From Kushneria sinocarnis (GTDB taxonomy: Bacteria; Pseudomonadota; Gammaproteobacteria; Pseudomonadales; Halomonadaceae), in assembly GCF_003633775.1 (NCBI RefSeq), contig NZ_RBIN01000005.1, positions 248,001 to 312,000 on the forward strand: a DNA stretch of 64,000 nucleotides, in the 5' to 3' direction. The notes below the pieces were generated by a model. It did not search any database. It was given only the letters and a program-made list of their open reading frames with translations, and was not told the origin of the DNA. The translations under genes were made by a program, and so were the position numbers. Positions 45,284 through 54,658 of the stretch are shown in pieces. Within the stretch, counting starts at the first letter, position 1. Each line of letters begins with the position of its first letter.

Positions 45284-46678
45284 ATGGCCTCTTCCAAAGC
45301 CGCCCTTAGCGCGCCCTCGCCGGCCGATGAGCTGGATGATCGCACCCTGCTCGAGCGGGTACTGGCGATCCACGATCAGCGGCGGATTGCCGAGATACTC
45401 AACGAGGTCACCCCCGAACGCTGGTGCCGCGAGACCATCAACCGCTGGCTCCGCGGACGCGCCACGCCGCGGCTGTCACACGCCGAGCACCGCCGCCTGC
45501 AGCGTCTGCTGCCCACCCCGCCCACCACCACGCCGGCGTTTCGCTTCATCGACCTGTTCGCCGGTATCGGCGGTATCCGCCGCGGCTTCGATGCCATCGG
45601 CGGCGAGTGCGTGTTTACTTCCGAGCGCGATCGTTTTGCAGTGCGTACCTATCGCGCCAACCACTACTGCCACCCCGAGCGTCACCGCTTCAACCTCGAT
45701 ATCCGCGACATCACGCTCTCCGCCCGCGAGGAGATCGACGAAGACACCGCCTATCAGCACATCGATGATGCCATTCCCGACCACGAGGTGCTGCTGGCCG
45801 GCTTTCCCTGCCAGCCGTTCTCGCTGGCCGGGGTCTCGAAGAAGAACTCGCTGGGGCGCAAGCACGGCTTCGAATGCGATGCCCAGGGCACGCTGTTCTT
45901 CGATGTCGCCCGCATCATTGCCGCCAAGCGGCCGCCGGCGTTTGTGCTCGAGAACGTCAAGAATCTCAAGAGCCACGATGGCGGCAAGACCTTCCGGGTG
46001 ATCATCGAGGCGCTCGACGAGCTCGGCTATGAAGTGGCTGACGGCGAGGCGCCGAAGGGGCGCGATCCCAAGGTGATCGACGCCCGCCACTTCCTGCCCC
46101 AGCACCGCGAGCGCATCGTGCTGGTCGGCTTCCGGCGTGATCTGAACGTTCATCAGGGCTTCACCCTGCGCGATCTCGAACAGGTCATGCCCGAGCGGCG
46201 GCCGAGCTTCGGCGCGCTGCTCGATGCGCATGTCGATGAGCGCTACATCCTCTCGTCGAAGCTGTGGCGCTATCTCCATGACTACGCCCGCAAGCATCGC
46301 GAGAAGGGCAATGGCTTCGGCTTCGGCCTGACCGGCGCGCAGGACATCGCCCGCACCCTGTCGGCGCGCTATCACAAGGACGGCTCGGAGATCCTGGTCG
46401 ATCGCGGCCTCGACCCGGCGCAGGCATTCGACAGCCCGCACAATCAGGCCCACCGGCCGCGGCGGCTCACGCCCCGCGAGTGCGCCCGGCTGATGGGCTT
46501 CGACGGCCCCGGAGAGGCAAACTTCGTGATTCCGGTCTCCGATACCCAGGCCTATCGGCAGTTCGGCAACTCGGTGGCAGTGCCGGTATTCGAGGCCGTG
46601 GCGCGGCTGATGGCGCCGCGCCTGATGAGCGCGCTGGCCGGCCAGTCATGGCCACCGGCCGGTGGAATCGACAGCTGA
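45284..46678 (+). CDS. dcm: DNA (cytosine-5)-methyltransferase, Dcm-like
   Basis: The 464-residue C5-methylase has the ordered motifs I ([20 protein letters not shown]), IV ([15 protein letters not shown] with catalytic Cys), VI (VLENVKNL), VIII ([11 protein letters not shown]) and X ([12 protein letters not shown]). The N-terminal segment [20 protein letters not shown] is the extra helical domain found in E. coli Dcm, suggesting CCWGG specificity. No restriction enzyme or Vsr endonuclease is adjacent, so it is an orphan methylase. The ATG at 45284 is preferred over a TTG at 45266. It converges on the GntR gene. Confidence 0.88.
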   Translation: MASSKAALSAPSPADELDDRTLLERVLAIHDQRRIAEILNEVTPERWCRETINRWLRGRATPRLSHAEHRRLQRLLPTPPTTTPAFRFIDLFAGIGGIRRGFDAIGGECVFTSERDRFAVRTYRANHYCHPERHRFNLDIRDITLSAREEIDEDTAYQHIDDAIPDHEVLLAGFPCQPFSLAGVSKKNSLGRKHGFECDAQGTLFFDVARIIAAKRPPAFVLENVKNLKSHDGGKTFRVIIEALDELGYEVADGEAPKGRDPKVIDARHFLPQHRERIVLVGFRRDLNVHQGFTLRDLEQVMPERRPSFGALLDAHVDERYILSSKLWRYLHDYARKHREKGNGFGFGLTGAQDIARTLSARYHKDGSEILVDRGLDPAQAFDSPHNQAHRPRRLTPRECARLMGFDGPGEANFVIPVSDTQAYRQFGNSVAVPVFEAVARLMAPRLMSALAGQSWPPAGGIDS

Positions 46679-46706
46679 CGGCTGGCCGGGCGCCGCGCAA
46701 CGCGCC

Positions 46707-47375
46707 CTATACCATGTCGCGCACCCGCTCCCAGGCATTGCCCAGATGCTCGCCGATGGCGGCAGTCAGGGCCTGGGCATCGCGGCGCTCCAGCGCCGTC
46801 ATCATGGCCTCGTGCTCGGCAATGGCGGCTGCCCAGAGTTCGGGGCCGTCATGGCCGATGAAGCGAATGCGCTTGAGCCGGGCCTGCAGCGAGGCGTGGG
46901 TCTGAATCAGCGGCTCGTTGTCGGACAGCGCCACGATGGCCGTGTGGATCTGCTGGTTGGTCTTGTAGTAGTCGAGCCGGTTGCCATCGCGATAGAAGGC
47001 CATCATGCGGTCGTGCAGCTCGCGCACCTCGGCAATGTCGTGCTCCCCGGCGCTCTCGCAGGCCAGCCGCGCTGCCAGCTCCTCCAGCGAGCGGATCAGC
47101 ACCAGCATGTCGTGCACGTCCTTCACCGAGAAATGCCTCACCCGGGCCCCGCGTTGCGGCACCAGCTCGACCAGCCCTTCGCTGGCCAGCGAACGCAGGG
47201 CTTCGCGCAGCGGTGTGCGCGATACACCCAGCGTCTCGCACAGCGGCGCTTCGAAGATACGCTCGCCCTGGGCCAGTTCGCCTTCGATGATCAGGTCACG
47301 CAACCGCCCGACGATGGCATCGTGAAGCGAATGACGCGAAATATGTGATGCCGCACCGTTGTGTTGCCGGGTCAT
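46707..47375 (-). CDS. GntR-family regulator (FadR/FCD subfamily)
   Basis: The 222-residue regulator has an N-terminal winged helix (LHDAIVGRLRDLIIEGELAQ, ETLGVSRTPLREALRSLASE, GLVELVPQRGARV) and an all-helical FCD ligand domain with metal-binding His/Asp residues (QIHTAIVALSDNEPL, AAIAEHEAMMTALERRDA). It is divergent from the pdxA-like gene and TctCBA transporter, and a 16-base perfect palindrome lies in the shared region, so it probably controls that operon in response to its substrate. Confidence 0.9.
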   Translation of the reverse strand: MTRQHNGAASHISRHSLHDAIVGRLRDLIIEGELAQGERIFEAPLCETLGVSRTPLREALRSLASEGLVELVPQRGARVRHFSVKDVHDMLVLIRSLEELAARLACESAGEHDIAEVRELHDRMMAFYRDGNRLDYYKTNQQIHTAIVALSDNEPLIQTHASLQARLKRIRFIGHDGPELWAAAIAEHEAMMTALERRDAQALTAAIGEHLGNAWERVRDMV

Positions 47376-47527
47376 GATGCTCCTCTGAATCCTGGCCGTG
47401 ACTGCCTACTGGGGCCGTCTCCACGCCATTGCACGCCGCTGCGCGGCCTGCTGCAAGTCCTGGCGTTTGTTCCTGCGTCTTCTGCCACCAAAGGCCAGGC
47501 CGGCAGGCGGACAAAGGCGACCAACGT

Positions 47528-47543
47528 ATAATGTATACATTAT
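47528..47543. promoter_or_regulatory. GntR operator palindrome
   Basis: ATAATGTATACATTAT is a perfect 16-base palindrome with the GTATAC centre common in FCD-type GntR operators. It overlaps a TATAAT sequence (47527-47532) and lies 65 bases before the pdxA-like start, so binding would block transcription. Confidence 0.78.
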
Positions 47544-47608
47544 GCATTCGGGCGCAGGCTGTTTTCCAGCGCAACCTTATTCCCCTGCTGCTTCGGAGAA
47601 CACCGTAC

Positions 47609-48652
47609 ATGTCCCAGCCCATGGCCCCCAACTCCCACCATGAACGCCCCCTGATCGCGCTGGCAATGGGCGATCCGGCCGGCATCAGTCCCGAGCTGAC
47701 CGCCCGGCTGGCTGCCGATCAAGCCGTCCACGACGCGACCCGAGTGGTCATCATCGGCGATCGTCGGATCTTCGATGAGGGCGCCCGCGCGGCCCGGCTC
47801 GCTCCCGAGCTGACACAGACCACCCTCTCGGCCCTGCGCAGCGGCAACGTCGAGAGCCCGGCCTTCATCGACCTCGGCCACCTGGCCTGCGAGGACATCG
47901 AGCGCGGCACTCCCTCGCTGGCCGGCGGTCGTTTCGCCTCCCGCAACTTCAATGAGGCACTGGCGCTGGCCGATGCGGGCCATGTCGAGGCGGTCTGTTT
48001 CACGCCCTTCAACAAGCAGGCGATGCGCTACGCCAATCCCGATTACGACGACGAGATCCGTTTCGTCGCGCGTGCCGTCGGCTTCGAGGGCAAGGCGCGG
48101 GAGTTCAATATCCTGGAAAACATCTGGAATGCCCGGGTGACCTCGCACATTCCACTCTCGCAGGTGGCCGCATCGCTGAGCGAGGCGAGCATCATCGAGG
48201 AGCTGGCGCTGACCCATCAGTGTCTGCAGCAGGCCGGTATCGACGCACCGCGCATCGCCGTTGCCGGGCTCAACCCCCACGCCGGCGACGGCGGCAACTT
48301 CGGCAGCGAGGAGGAAGAAATCATCGCCCCCGCCGTCGAGCGTGCCCGCGCTCGGGGCATCGAGGCGGTAGGCCCCTTCCCGGCCGATACCGTGTTTCTG
48401 CGCGCCACCCGCGAGGGGTATCACGCCGTGCTGACCATGTACCACGACCAGGGGCAGATCGCCATGAAACTGATGGGCTTCGACAGCGGCGTGACCATGC
48501 TGGGCGGCTTTCCCTTCCCGGTCTGTACTCCGGCCCACGGCACTGCCTACGACATCGCCGGGCGCGGCATTGCCGACATCGGCGCTTCGCGCCAGGCGCT
48601 GCTGCTGGCAGCCCGCATGAGCATGGCCGCCCGCCGCCAGACCACGGCCTGA
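47609..48652 (+). CDS. PdxA-like dehydrogenase of a TTT transporter operon
   Basis: The 347-residue NAD-dependent oxidative decarboxylase belongs to the PdxA fold (GDPAGISPELTARL). Metal ligands are kept as His180 (VTSHIPL), His224 (GLNPHAGDGG) and His279 (MYHDQGQ). However, residues that bind 4-phosphohydroxythreonine in E. coli PdxA differ: GHTE reads YDDE at 146-149, the Asn of GVNVT is Thr296, and the Arg of IRTS is Val305; only Lys287 remains. It is therefore unlikely to be the B6 biosynthesis enzyme. Relatives oxidise D-threonate/erythronate 4-phosphate or aromatic cis-diols (TphB). GGAGAA precedes the ATG at 47609. Confidence 0.85.
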   Translation: MSQPMAPNSHHERPLIALAMGDPAGISPELTARLAADQAVHDATRVVIIGDRRIFDEGARAARLAPELTQTTLSALRSGNVESPAFIDLGHLACEDIERGTPSLAGGRFASRNFNEALALADAGHVEAVCFTPFNKQAMRYANPDYDDEIRFVARAVGFEGKAREFNILENIWNARVTSHIPLSQVAASLSEASIIEELALTHQCLQQAGIDAPRIAVAGLNPHAGDGGNFGSEEEEIIAPAVERARARGIEAVGPFPADTVFLRATREGYHAVLTMYHDQGQIAMKLMGFDSGVTMLGGFPFPVCTPAHGTAYDIAGRGIADIGASRQALLLAARMSMAARRQTTA

Positions 48653-48696
48653 GCCCCTTCTACCGATTCCTCGGACATCCGATACCGGAGGCAACA

Positions 48697-49647
48697 ATGA
48701 AAACCCGCGTACTGACAGTCGGGCTGATCGCCCTGGGCATGACCGGCCTGGCCCAGGCCGCAGACTTTCCCGACGAGACTATCGAAGTGGTGACCCACTC
48801 CGGTGCCGGTGGCGGCACCGATCTGACCGCCCGCGCCATGATGCGCTCGGTGGAACCGGTGCTGGGCACCGACATGGTAGTGGTCAACAAGCCCGGTGGT
48901 GCCGGCGACGTGGCGCTGAACTATATCGACGAGCGCCCGGCGGATGGCTACACCCTGCTGACCTGGACCACCGGCCACGCGGTCCGCCAGGCGAAGGCCG
49001 GCGAGACCGAGGCGACCGGCCTGATCCCGATCGCACGCGCCACCAACGATCCCCAGGTGCTGATGACCCAGTGCGGCCAGTACGACGATGCCCGCGCCTT
49101 CATCGACGCCCAGAAGGAGGCGTCACTGCGCTACGGGGTCACCCACGTGGCCAACATCGACGACGTCTCGGCCTTCATGTTCGGCAAGGCGGCCGGCATC
49201 CAGCAGCCGGATATCGTCTCCTTCAAGGGCGGAGGCGACCTGCAGACCAACCTGATCGGCGGCAACATTGATGTCGCGGTGCTCAACTACGGCGAGGCGA
49301 CCTCGCAGATCAAGGCGGGCAAGATCTGCCCGATGGTGGTCATGGCCGACACGCCGCTGAGCGAGGCGCCGGATGTCGCTACCACCGATGAGCTGGGCAT
49401 CGATGCCGACTACGCCACGGTCCGCGGTTTCGCGGTGAAGGAAGGCACGCCGCCCGAGGTGGTCGAAAAGCTGCGCTCGGCCCTGATGGAAGGCATGCAG
49501 GATGAGCGGTTCGGCAAGTTCCTGAGCTCGACCATGGGGCTTGATCCGCAGGAGTCGGTCGCCGGCCACGAGACCTGGGGCGAGCAGATGGACAGCTCGG
49601 TCGCCAGGATGCATCAGGCCCTGACCGAACTCGGCTACATCCAGTAA
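48697..49647 (+). CDS. Tripartite tricarboxylate transporter substrate-binding protein (TctC/Bug)
   Basis: The 316-residue periplasmic binding protein starts with a Sec signal (MKTRVLTVGLIALGMTGLAQ, cleavage after AQA), then ETIEVVTHSGAGGGTDLTAR and VVVNKPGGAGDVALNYI, the Bug-family carboxylate-binding loops. GDLQTNLIGGNIDVAVLNYG is the second-domain signature. Such proteins bind small organic acids with high affinity and feed TctBA. It follows the pdxA-like gene by 44 bases with GGAGG before its ATG. The ligand is unknown. Confidence 0.92.
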   Translation: MKTRVLTVGLIALGMTGLAQAADFPDETIEVVTHSGAGGGTDLTARAMMRSVEPVLGTDMVVVNKPGGAGDVALNYIDERPADGYTLLTWTTGHAVRQAKAGETEATGLIPIARATNDPQVLMTQCGQYDDARAFIDAQKEASLRYGVTHVANIDDVSAFMFGKAAGIQQPDIVSFKGGGDLQTNLIGGNIDVAVLNYGEATSQIKAGKICPMVVMADTPLSEAPDVATTDELGIDADYATVRGFAVKEGTPPEVVEKLRSALMEGMQDERFGKFLSSTMGLDPQESVAGHETWGEQMDSSVARMHQALTELGYIQ

Positions 49648-49735
49648 AGCGTATCGGACGCCAACCACCGACGGCGGCCGGAGTACGGGCCGCCATCAGG
49701 CATCCGCCGGATGCCGGCAGAGCGAGGTTTCCCCC

Positions 49736-50209
49736 ATGCGAAACGCTCATACATTCCGCCTGGCAGTGCCCCTGCTGATCGCTGCGCTGCTGGCCGTGCT
49801 GGCTTTCATGCAGAGTTTCGGCTTCGACACCGTGCCCGCCATTCTGGCGAAGGGGCTGCAGCCCGCCACCTTCCCGCGACTGATTACCGGGCTGGTGCTG
49901 GTACTGGCAGTGATGGCCTTCATCCATGATCTGCGCCACCCACCCGAGTCGCCCACTGGACTGCCAAACGTCTTTTATCTGTCGGTACTGCTGCTGGCGA
50001 TCTTCGGTGCCCTGGTGGCCGCCGGTCTCTTTCTGCTGGCCCTGATGGCCGCCACCCTCGGTGCCTCGCTTTTGTGGGGCGAACGTCGCCCGCTGGTCCT
50101 GATCAGCCTGGCGCTTGCGCCGCTAATGGCCATCGTGCTGTTCGACATCGTCCTTGAAGTCAGGTTTCCGCGCAGTCCGCTGCTGAACCTTTATTATCGG
50201 TGGAGCTGA
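49736..50209 (+). CDS. Tripartite tricarboxylate transporter small permease (TctB)
   Basis: The 157-residue protein has four hydrophobic helices (LAVPLLIAALLAVLAFMQSF; RLITGLVLVLAVMAFIHDLR; FYLSVLLLAIFGALVAAGLF; LISLALAPLMAIVLFDIVLE), the TctB layout. It precedes the large permease by four bases. Sequence conservation in this family is low; the assignment rests on topology and position. Confidence 0.88.
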   Translation: MRNAHTFRLAVPLLIAALLAVLAFMQSFGFDTVPAILAKGLQPATFPRLITGLVLVLAVMAFIHDLRHPPESPTGLPNVFYLSVLLLAIFGALVAAGLFLLALMAATLGASLLWGERRPLVLISLALAPLMAIVLFDIVLEVRFPRSPLLNLYYRWS

Positions 50210-50213
50210 CACC

Positions 50214-51734
50214 ATGAGCGATCTTCTCCTTTCGGGTCTCTCCGCACTCAGCGATCCCGACCTGCTGCTGCTGATCGTGATCACCACCCTGGCCGGCACC
50301 GTGATCGGGGTCCTACCGGGACTCAGCGGCACCACCGGCGCCGCGCTGGCGCTGCCCTTCACGCTGACCATGGACCCCATCTCGGCAGTCGTGGTGCTGG
50401 CCACCATCTACGGCTCTTCCACCTTCGCCGGCTGCATCACGGCCATCCTGATCAACACGCCGGGCACCTCCGCTTCGGCCACCACCTGCCTGGACGGCTA
50501 CCCGCTGGCCCGAAATGGCGAGGCCGGCCGGGCGATCGGCGTGGCCACCCTCTCCTCCTGCTTCGGCGGCGTGATCAGCGTCATCTTCCTGCTGTTCGCC
50601 GCCCCGCTGCTGGCAGGGATCGCCTATCAGTTCGGCCCGCCGGAGTACTTTGCGCTGGCAGTCTTCGGCCTGTCGATGCTCGCCACCATCGGCGGCGGCT
50701 CGGCGGCCAAGAACCTGATTGCCGGCTGCTTTGGCGTGCTGCTCTCCACCGTGGGCGTCCACATGATGACCGGCGTCGAGCGCTATACCTTCGGCAGCGG
50801 AGCCCTATACGACGGGATCGGCTTCGTGCCGGTGATGATCGGCCTGTTCGGCATCGCCGAATTCCTGCGCCAGTCCACCGAGCTGGGGCTCAAGCGTAAC
50901 GTCATCGGCATGCGCGCCACCCGCCTGCCGTCGTGGGCGGACCTCCGGCGCATCCGCAATACCGTGCTGCGCTCCACCGGCATCGGCACCTTTGTCGGCG
51001 TGCTGCCGGCCGAGGGCGCCACCATCGCCTCGATGATCAGCTACAACGAGGCGCGGCGCCATTCGAGCAACAAGCAAAACTTCGGCAAGGGCGAAATCGA
51101 GGGGGTAGCCGCCTCGGAAGCGGCCAACAACTCGGCGGTCGGGGGCTCGCTGGTGCCGACCCTGGCACTCGGCATCCCCGGCAGCCCCACCGCCGCCATC
51201 ATTCTGGCCGGTCTGCTCGCCCAGGGCGTGCAGCCGGGGCCGACGCTTTTCAACGAGCAGGGCAATCTGCTCAGCGCACTCTTTGCCGCGCTGCTGGTCG
51301 CCAATTTCCTGTTCATCCTCGTGGGTCTGGGCGGCGCCAGGTTCTATGCCCGCATCACCCAGGTGCCGGTCCCCATCCTGTGGCCGCTGGTGTTCATGTT
51401 TTCGATCATCGGCGCCTACGCCATTCGCCAGTCGGTGTTCGATATCTACGTGACCCTGGCCTTCGGCCTGATCGGCTTTCTGATGCAGCGCTACGGCTTC
51501 TCGGTGGTTTCGCTGGCGATCGGTCTGGTACTGGGGGTCATGGTCGAGCAGCGGCTCGGCCAGAGCGTGGCGATGTTCAATGGCGACTGGTGGCTGATGT
51601 TCACCCGCCCCATTGCGCTGGCGTTCTTCATTCTGACCTTCCTGAGCCTGGCAGGACCGCTTCTCGCTGCCTGGCGGCACCGGCTGAAGCGCTCATCCCG
51701 CCACCACCGGCACGAGCGCGAGGCGAGCTCCTGA
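50214..51734 (+). CDS. Tripartite tricarboxylate transporter large permease (TctA)
   Basis: The 506-residue, about 12-helix permease carries both TctA glycine-rich signatures: TVIGVLPGLSGTTGAALALP near the start, with IYGSSTFAGCITAILINTPG, and in the second half GTFVGVLPAEGATIASMISY with GIPGSPTAAIILAGLLAQGV. It translocates the substrate delivered by TctC using an ion gradient. It is the last gene of the pdxA-tctCBA operon; a 10-bp hairpin follows. Confidence 0.95.
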   Translation: MSDLLLSGLSALSDPDLLLLIVITTLAGTVIGVLPGLSGTTGAALALPFTLTMDPISAVVVLATIYGSSTFAGCITAILINTPGTSASATTCLDGYPLARNGEAGRAIGVATLSSCFGGVISVIFLLFAAPLLAGIAYQFGPPEYFALAVFGLSMLATIGGGSAAKNLIAGCFGVLLSTVGVHMMTGVERYTFGSGALYDGIGFVPVMIGLFGIAEFLRQSTELGLKRNVIGMRATRLPSWADLRRIRNTVLRSTGIGTFVGVLPAEGATIASMISYNEARRHSSNKQNFGKGEIEGVAASEAANNSAVGGSLVPTLALGIPGSPTAAIILAGLLAQGVQPGPTLFNEQGNLLSALFAALLVANFLFILVGLGGARFYARITQVPVPILWPLVFMFSIIGAYAIRQSVFDIYVTLAFGLIGFLMQRYGFSVVSLAIGLVLGVMVEQRLGQSVAMFNGDWWLMFTRPIALAFFILTFLSLAGPLLAAWRHRLKRSSRHHRHEREASS

Positions 51735-51758
51735 GCGCCGACCCGCCCTGCCTGCCCC

Positions 51759-51782
51759 GTGCCCCGGCCCTCGCCGGGGCAC
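51759..51782. terminator. Hairpin between convergent tctA and LysE genes
   Basis: GTGCCCCGGC and GCCGGGGCAC form a perfect 10-bp stem with a CCTC loop, 24 bases past the tctA stop. No T-run follows. Confidence 0.55.
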
Positions 51783-51842
51783 AACGCCTCGCGGCCGAAG
51801 CCGGAGGCGCGGTATATCGCATCAAGGCCGTAACCGCCCGGC

Positions 51843-52466
51843 TCAGGTGCGATAGCTGGCCAAAAGCCCTGCGACAAGAATGAAAAGTCCACCGAACAGC
51901 CGGTTGAGCAGCCTCTGCTGGCGCGGCGAGCGCAGCCAGCCGGCGATCACGGTGGCCAGCCCGGCGAAACCGCACATGACCAGGATATCGACACCGATCA
52001 TGATCACGCCCATCACGGTAAACTGCAGGGGCCGTGGCAGGTTCGGGTCGAGAAACTGGGGCAGCAGGGCGATCAGGAAGATGGTTGCCTTGGGGTTGGT
52101 GACATTGACCAGCACGCTGGTGGCAAAGCGCCTCAAGGCCGGTTCGTCGGCTCCGGCCATCCCGCTCTCGTCGGGCGAGACCGTCCGCTCGCGCCACTTG
52201 GCCACGCCCAGATGAAGCAGATAGACCACCCCGCCCCATTTGATCAGCGCGAACGCCAGCTCCGAGGAGGCGAGCAGCGTCCCCAGCCCCACCCCCACCA
52301 CCAGCAGCTGGATCCCCAGCCCGGCCTGCAGCCCGAGAATCGCCGGCAGCGTCCGCTTCAGGCCGTAGCGCAGCCCGTTGGACATGGTATTGATCGCCCC
52401 TGCCCCGGGGGTAATGCTGATCAGCAGTGTGGCGGCCAGAAAGGCCCAGAAGAGTTCCGGTGACAT
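51843..52466 (-). CDS. LysE/RhtB family exporter
   Basis: The 207-residue protein has six predicted helices and the family start MSPELFWAFLAATLLISITP, GAGAINTMSNGLRYGLKRTL. Another conserved part is VNVTNPKATIFLIALLPQFL. Relatives (RhtB, RhtC, LeuE) export amino acids such as homoserine or leucine. I chose the ATG at 52466 because it begins at the first helix; the frame is open 30 codons upstream with no hydrophobic or conserved content. It stands alone. Confidence 0.9.
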   Translation of the reverse strand: MSPELFWAFLAATLLISITPGAGAINTMSNGLRYGLKRTLPAILGLQAGLGIQLLVVGVGLGTLLASSELAFALIKWGGVVYLLHLGVAKWRERTVSPDESGMAGADEPALRRFATSVLVNVTNPKATIFLIALLPQFLDPNLPRPLQFTVMGVIMIGVDILVMCGFAGLATVIAGWLRSPRQQRLLNRLFGGLFILVAGLLASYRT

Positions 52467-52642
52467 GGTGGCGTGACTCGGACCGGGAGAGAGGGAAGGC
52501 CCATCATACGCCCGGCACCGTGGCGGTGGAATGACAGGGCAGCCGATTGCTCCCACAGGCGCCGGGCCCTGGCACTGCGCGAAGCTCCGCGCCGGCGGCG
52601 ATCAGCGTCATTGCATCGCCACACGCCGATGATGCCGCCCCC

Positions 52643-54481
52643 TCAGTGCTGACCATCCTCGATCGGACAACCCGACAGTGCATTGGCCGCACAGATGAGC
52701 GCCAGGTGGCTGAGTCCCTGGGGGACATTGCCGAGATGCTCGCCGGTACCGGGGTCGATCATCTCGGTCATCAGACCGAGATTGGCCTGGGTCGCCTCCA
52801 GCGCCCGGCGCATCACGGCATTGGCTTCTTCGTGCTCGCCTAGGGCTGCCAGCGCCTCCACCAGCCAGAAGGAGCAGGCCACGAAGGCGCCTTCCTCCTC
52901 CTGGGCGCCCGAATAGCGGTACAACAGCGCGCCCCGCCCGAGCTCCTCGCGAATCGCCCGGTAGGTGGAAAGCATCCGCTCGCGGTTCTCCTCACGACCG
53001 AAGCGATGGGTCAGGAACATCGCGGCATCCAGCCCCTCGGTCTCGCTGTGGAAGGTGTAGGCCTGGCGGGCCTCGGACCAGCAGTGCTCGTTGATCCAGT
53101 CGCGGATGCGATCGCGCTCGCGGCGCCAGCGCTCCTGCCAGGTCGGCTCGATATGACCGGCCTCGGCCAGGCGCACGGCATGGGTCAGGGCCAGCCAGCA
53201 GGCCATCTTCGAGTGCGTATAGTGGCGCTGCTCCGGCAGCTCCCAGATGCCGGCATCCCGAATGCGCCAGCGATCGGCGCACTGATTGGCGAGCTCGCCG
53301 AGCAGGCGTGCCGTCTGACCGTCGATGACATGGCCCGCCTCGATGAAGAGCGTCGCGGTCGCCAGCATGTCACCATACATGCTCAGCTGTACCTGGTCTT
53401 TGGCATCGTTGCCGATGCGTACCGGCTGCGAGCCCCGGTAGCCGCTCAGCGGCGGATAGTGCTCGGCGGGCACCAGATCGCCGTTGAGCCGGTAGCAGGC
53501 CCGCATTTCCGGGCCGTGATGGCGAATGGTCGCGGTCAGCCAGGAGAAGGCCGCCTGGGACTCCTCCGGCGCGCCGGCCTGCACGAAGGCCTTGATCACC
53601 AGACAGGCGTCGCGCACCCAGGCATAGCGGTAGTCGTAGTTCTTCTCGCCGCCGATGCGCTCCGGCAGGGAGGTGGTCGCCGCCGCGGCAATCGCCCCGC
53701 TCGGCGAGTGCAGCAGGAACTTGAGCGCCAGCGCCGAACGGATCACCCAGGCGTTGTATTCGCCGTCGAAATGCAGCTTGTCGACCCAGTCTCGCCAGGC
53801 AAAGTCGCTGACATCGATGCGACCATCGATGCGCTCGATCGGCGGCACTGCCAGCGGCTCGTTCTCGGTGGCCAGTACCGCCACCAGCGAGCGCGACCCC
53901 GGTGTGGTGCAGAGCTGCGCGGTAACTCCGCGATCCCCGCACTCGTGCAGCGTGACATCCCCGGAGTAGCGAAACATCGCCATCAGCTTGCCGATGTTGT
54001 AGACATCGCCCACCGGGTTGGCCTGCAGCCAGGGGCTGACCGTTTCGGCGCGCGTGCCCGGGCAGAAGCGGATGTCGAATTCAACGCTGCCTGCCAGCCC
54101 CTCCACCCGGCGGGCCAGCTCGCACCAGGGCAGACGCCCGGCGGTATTGCTGTTGATCGATTCGGTGACCCGGGCACTGCCACCGGCGGTGGTGAACACC
54201 GTCTCCAGCACATTGCTGTTCTCCCGGTAGCGCCGTTCGACCCGGCAGGGCTCGCGCGGCGACAGCGCAAAGAAGCCCCCGTGCTCGGCAGCAATGAGGC
54301 GATCGAACAGGGGCGGGGCTTCCATGTCGGGCGCGCACCACCAGTCGATGGCACCATCCAGTGCAATCAGTGCCACCGTGCGTCCCTCGCCGATGGCGGC
54401 ATACTCGGCCAGCGGGGCCTGGCCCGCTTCGCGCGTCGGTACGAGACCGCTACCGTTTTCCGTCATTGCACATTCCGTCAT
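52643..54481 (-). CDS. Glycoside hydrolase family 15 protein (glucoamylase/trehalase-like)
   Basis: The 612-residue protein has the bacterial GH15 layout: an N-terminal beta domain (LAEYAAIGEGRTVALIALDG, AIDWWCAPDMEAPPLFDRLI) and a C-terminal (alpha/alpha)6 barrel with GEKNYDYRYAWVRDACLVIK, GIWELPEQRHYTHSKMACWL holding the catalytic Glu, and GAFVACSFWLVEALAALGEH. No signal peptide is visible, so it acts in the cytoplasm. Homologues hydrolyse alpha-glucans or trehalose. Trehalose is a likely substrate in a halophile, but this is inference. Start at 54481, with a second in-frame ATG five codons on. Confidence 0.92.
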   Translation of the reverse strand: MTECAMTENGSGLVPTREAGQAPLAEYAAIGEGRTVALIALDGAIDWWCAPDMEAPPLFDRLIAAEHGGFFALSPREPCRVERRYRENSNVLETVFTTAGGSARVTESINSNTAGRLPWCELARRVEGLAGSVEFDIRFCPGTRAETVSPWLQANPVGDVYNIGKLMAMFRYSGDVTLHECGDRGVTAQLCTTPGSRSLVAVLATENEPLAVPPIERIDGRIDVSDFAWRDWVDKLHFDGEYNAWVIRSALALKFLLHSPSGAIAAAATTSLPERIGGEKNYDYRYAWVRDACLVIKAFVQAGAPEESQAAFSWLTATIRHHGPEMRACYRLNGDLVPAEHYPPLSGYRGSQPVRIGNDAKDQVQLSMYGDMLATATLFIEAGHVIDGQTARLLGELANQCADRWRIRDAGIWELPEQRHYTHSKMACWLALTHAVRLAEAGHIEPTWQERWRRERDRIRDWINEHCWSEARQAYTFHSETEGLDAAMFLTHRFGREENRERMLSTYRAIREELGRGALLYRYSGAQEEEGAFVACSFWLVEALAALGEHEEANAVMRRALEATQANLGLMTEMIDPGTGEHLGNVPQGLSHLALICAANALSGCPIEDGQH

Positions 54482-54587
54482 TGCACAACGTTCCCTGTCG
54501 TGATGCTTTCCTCCGAGGGTAGTCTGTACCAGGACAAAAGTTGAACACCGATTGCCTCGGTGGCCGGGTCACGCCTTTCAGACATGC

Positions 54588-54619
54588 AAAAACGCCCGCC
54601 CGGGGGTACCGGGCGGGCG
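54588..54619 (-). terminator. Rho-independent terminator of the AraD1-dehydrogenase gene
   Basis: On the minus strand CGCCCGCCCGG and CCGGGCGGGCG form a perfect 11-bp stem with a five-base loop, followed by TTTTT. It lies 40 bases past the gene's stop. Confidence 0.9.
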
Positions 54620-54658
54620 CTACCGTGACCCTCTTTCGGATCACCCCGGCGCGGGACG

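Noticed and set aside
54466-54488. Direct repeat around the GH15 start codon (AATGAC...AATGTGC)
   Set aside because: Short and probably chance; it only creates two alternative in-frame ATGs.
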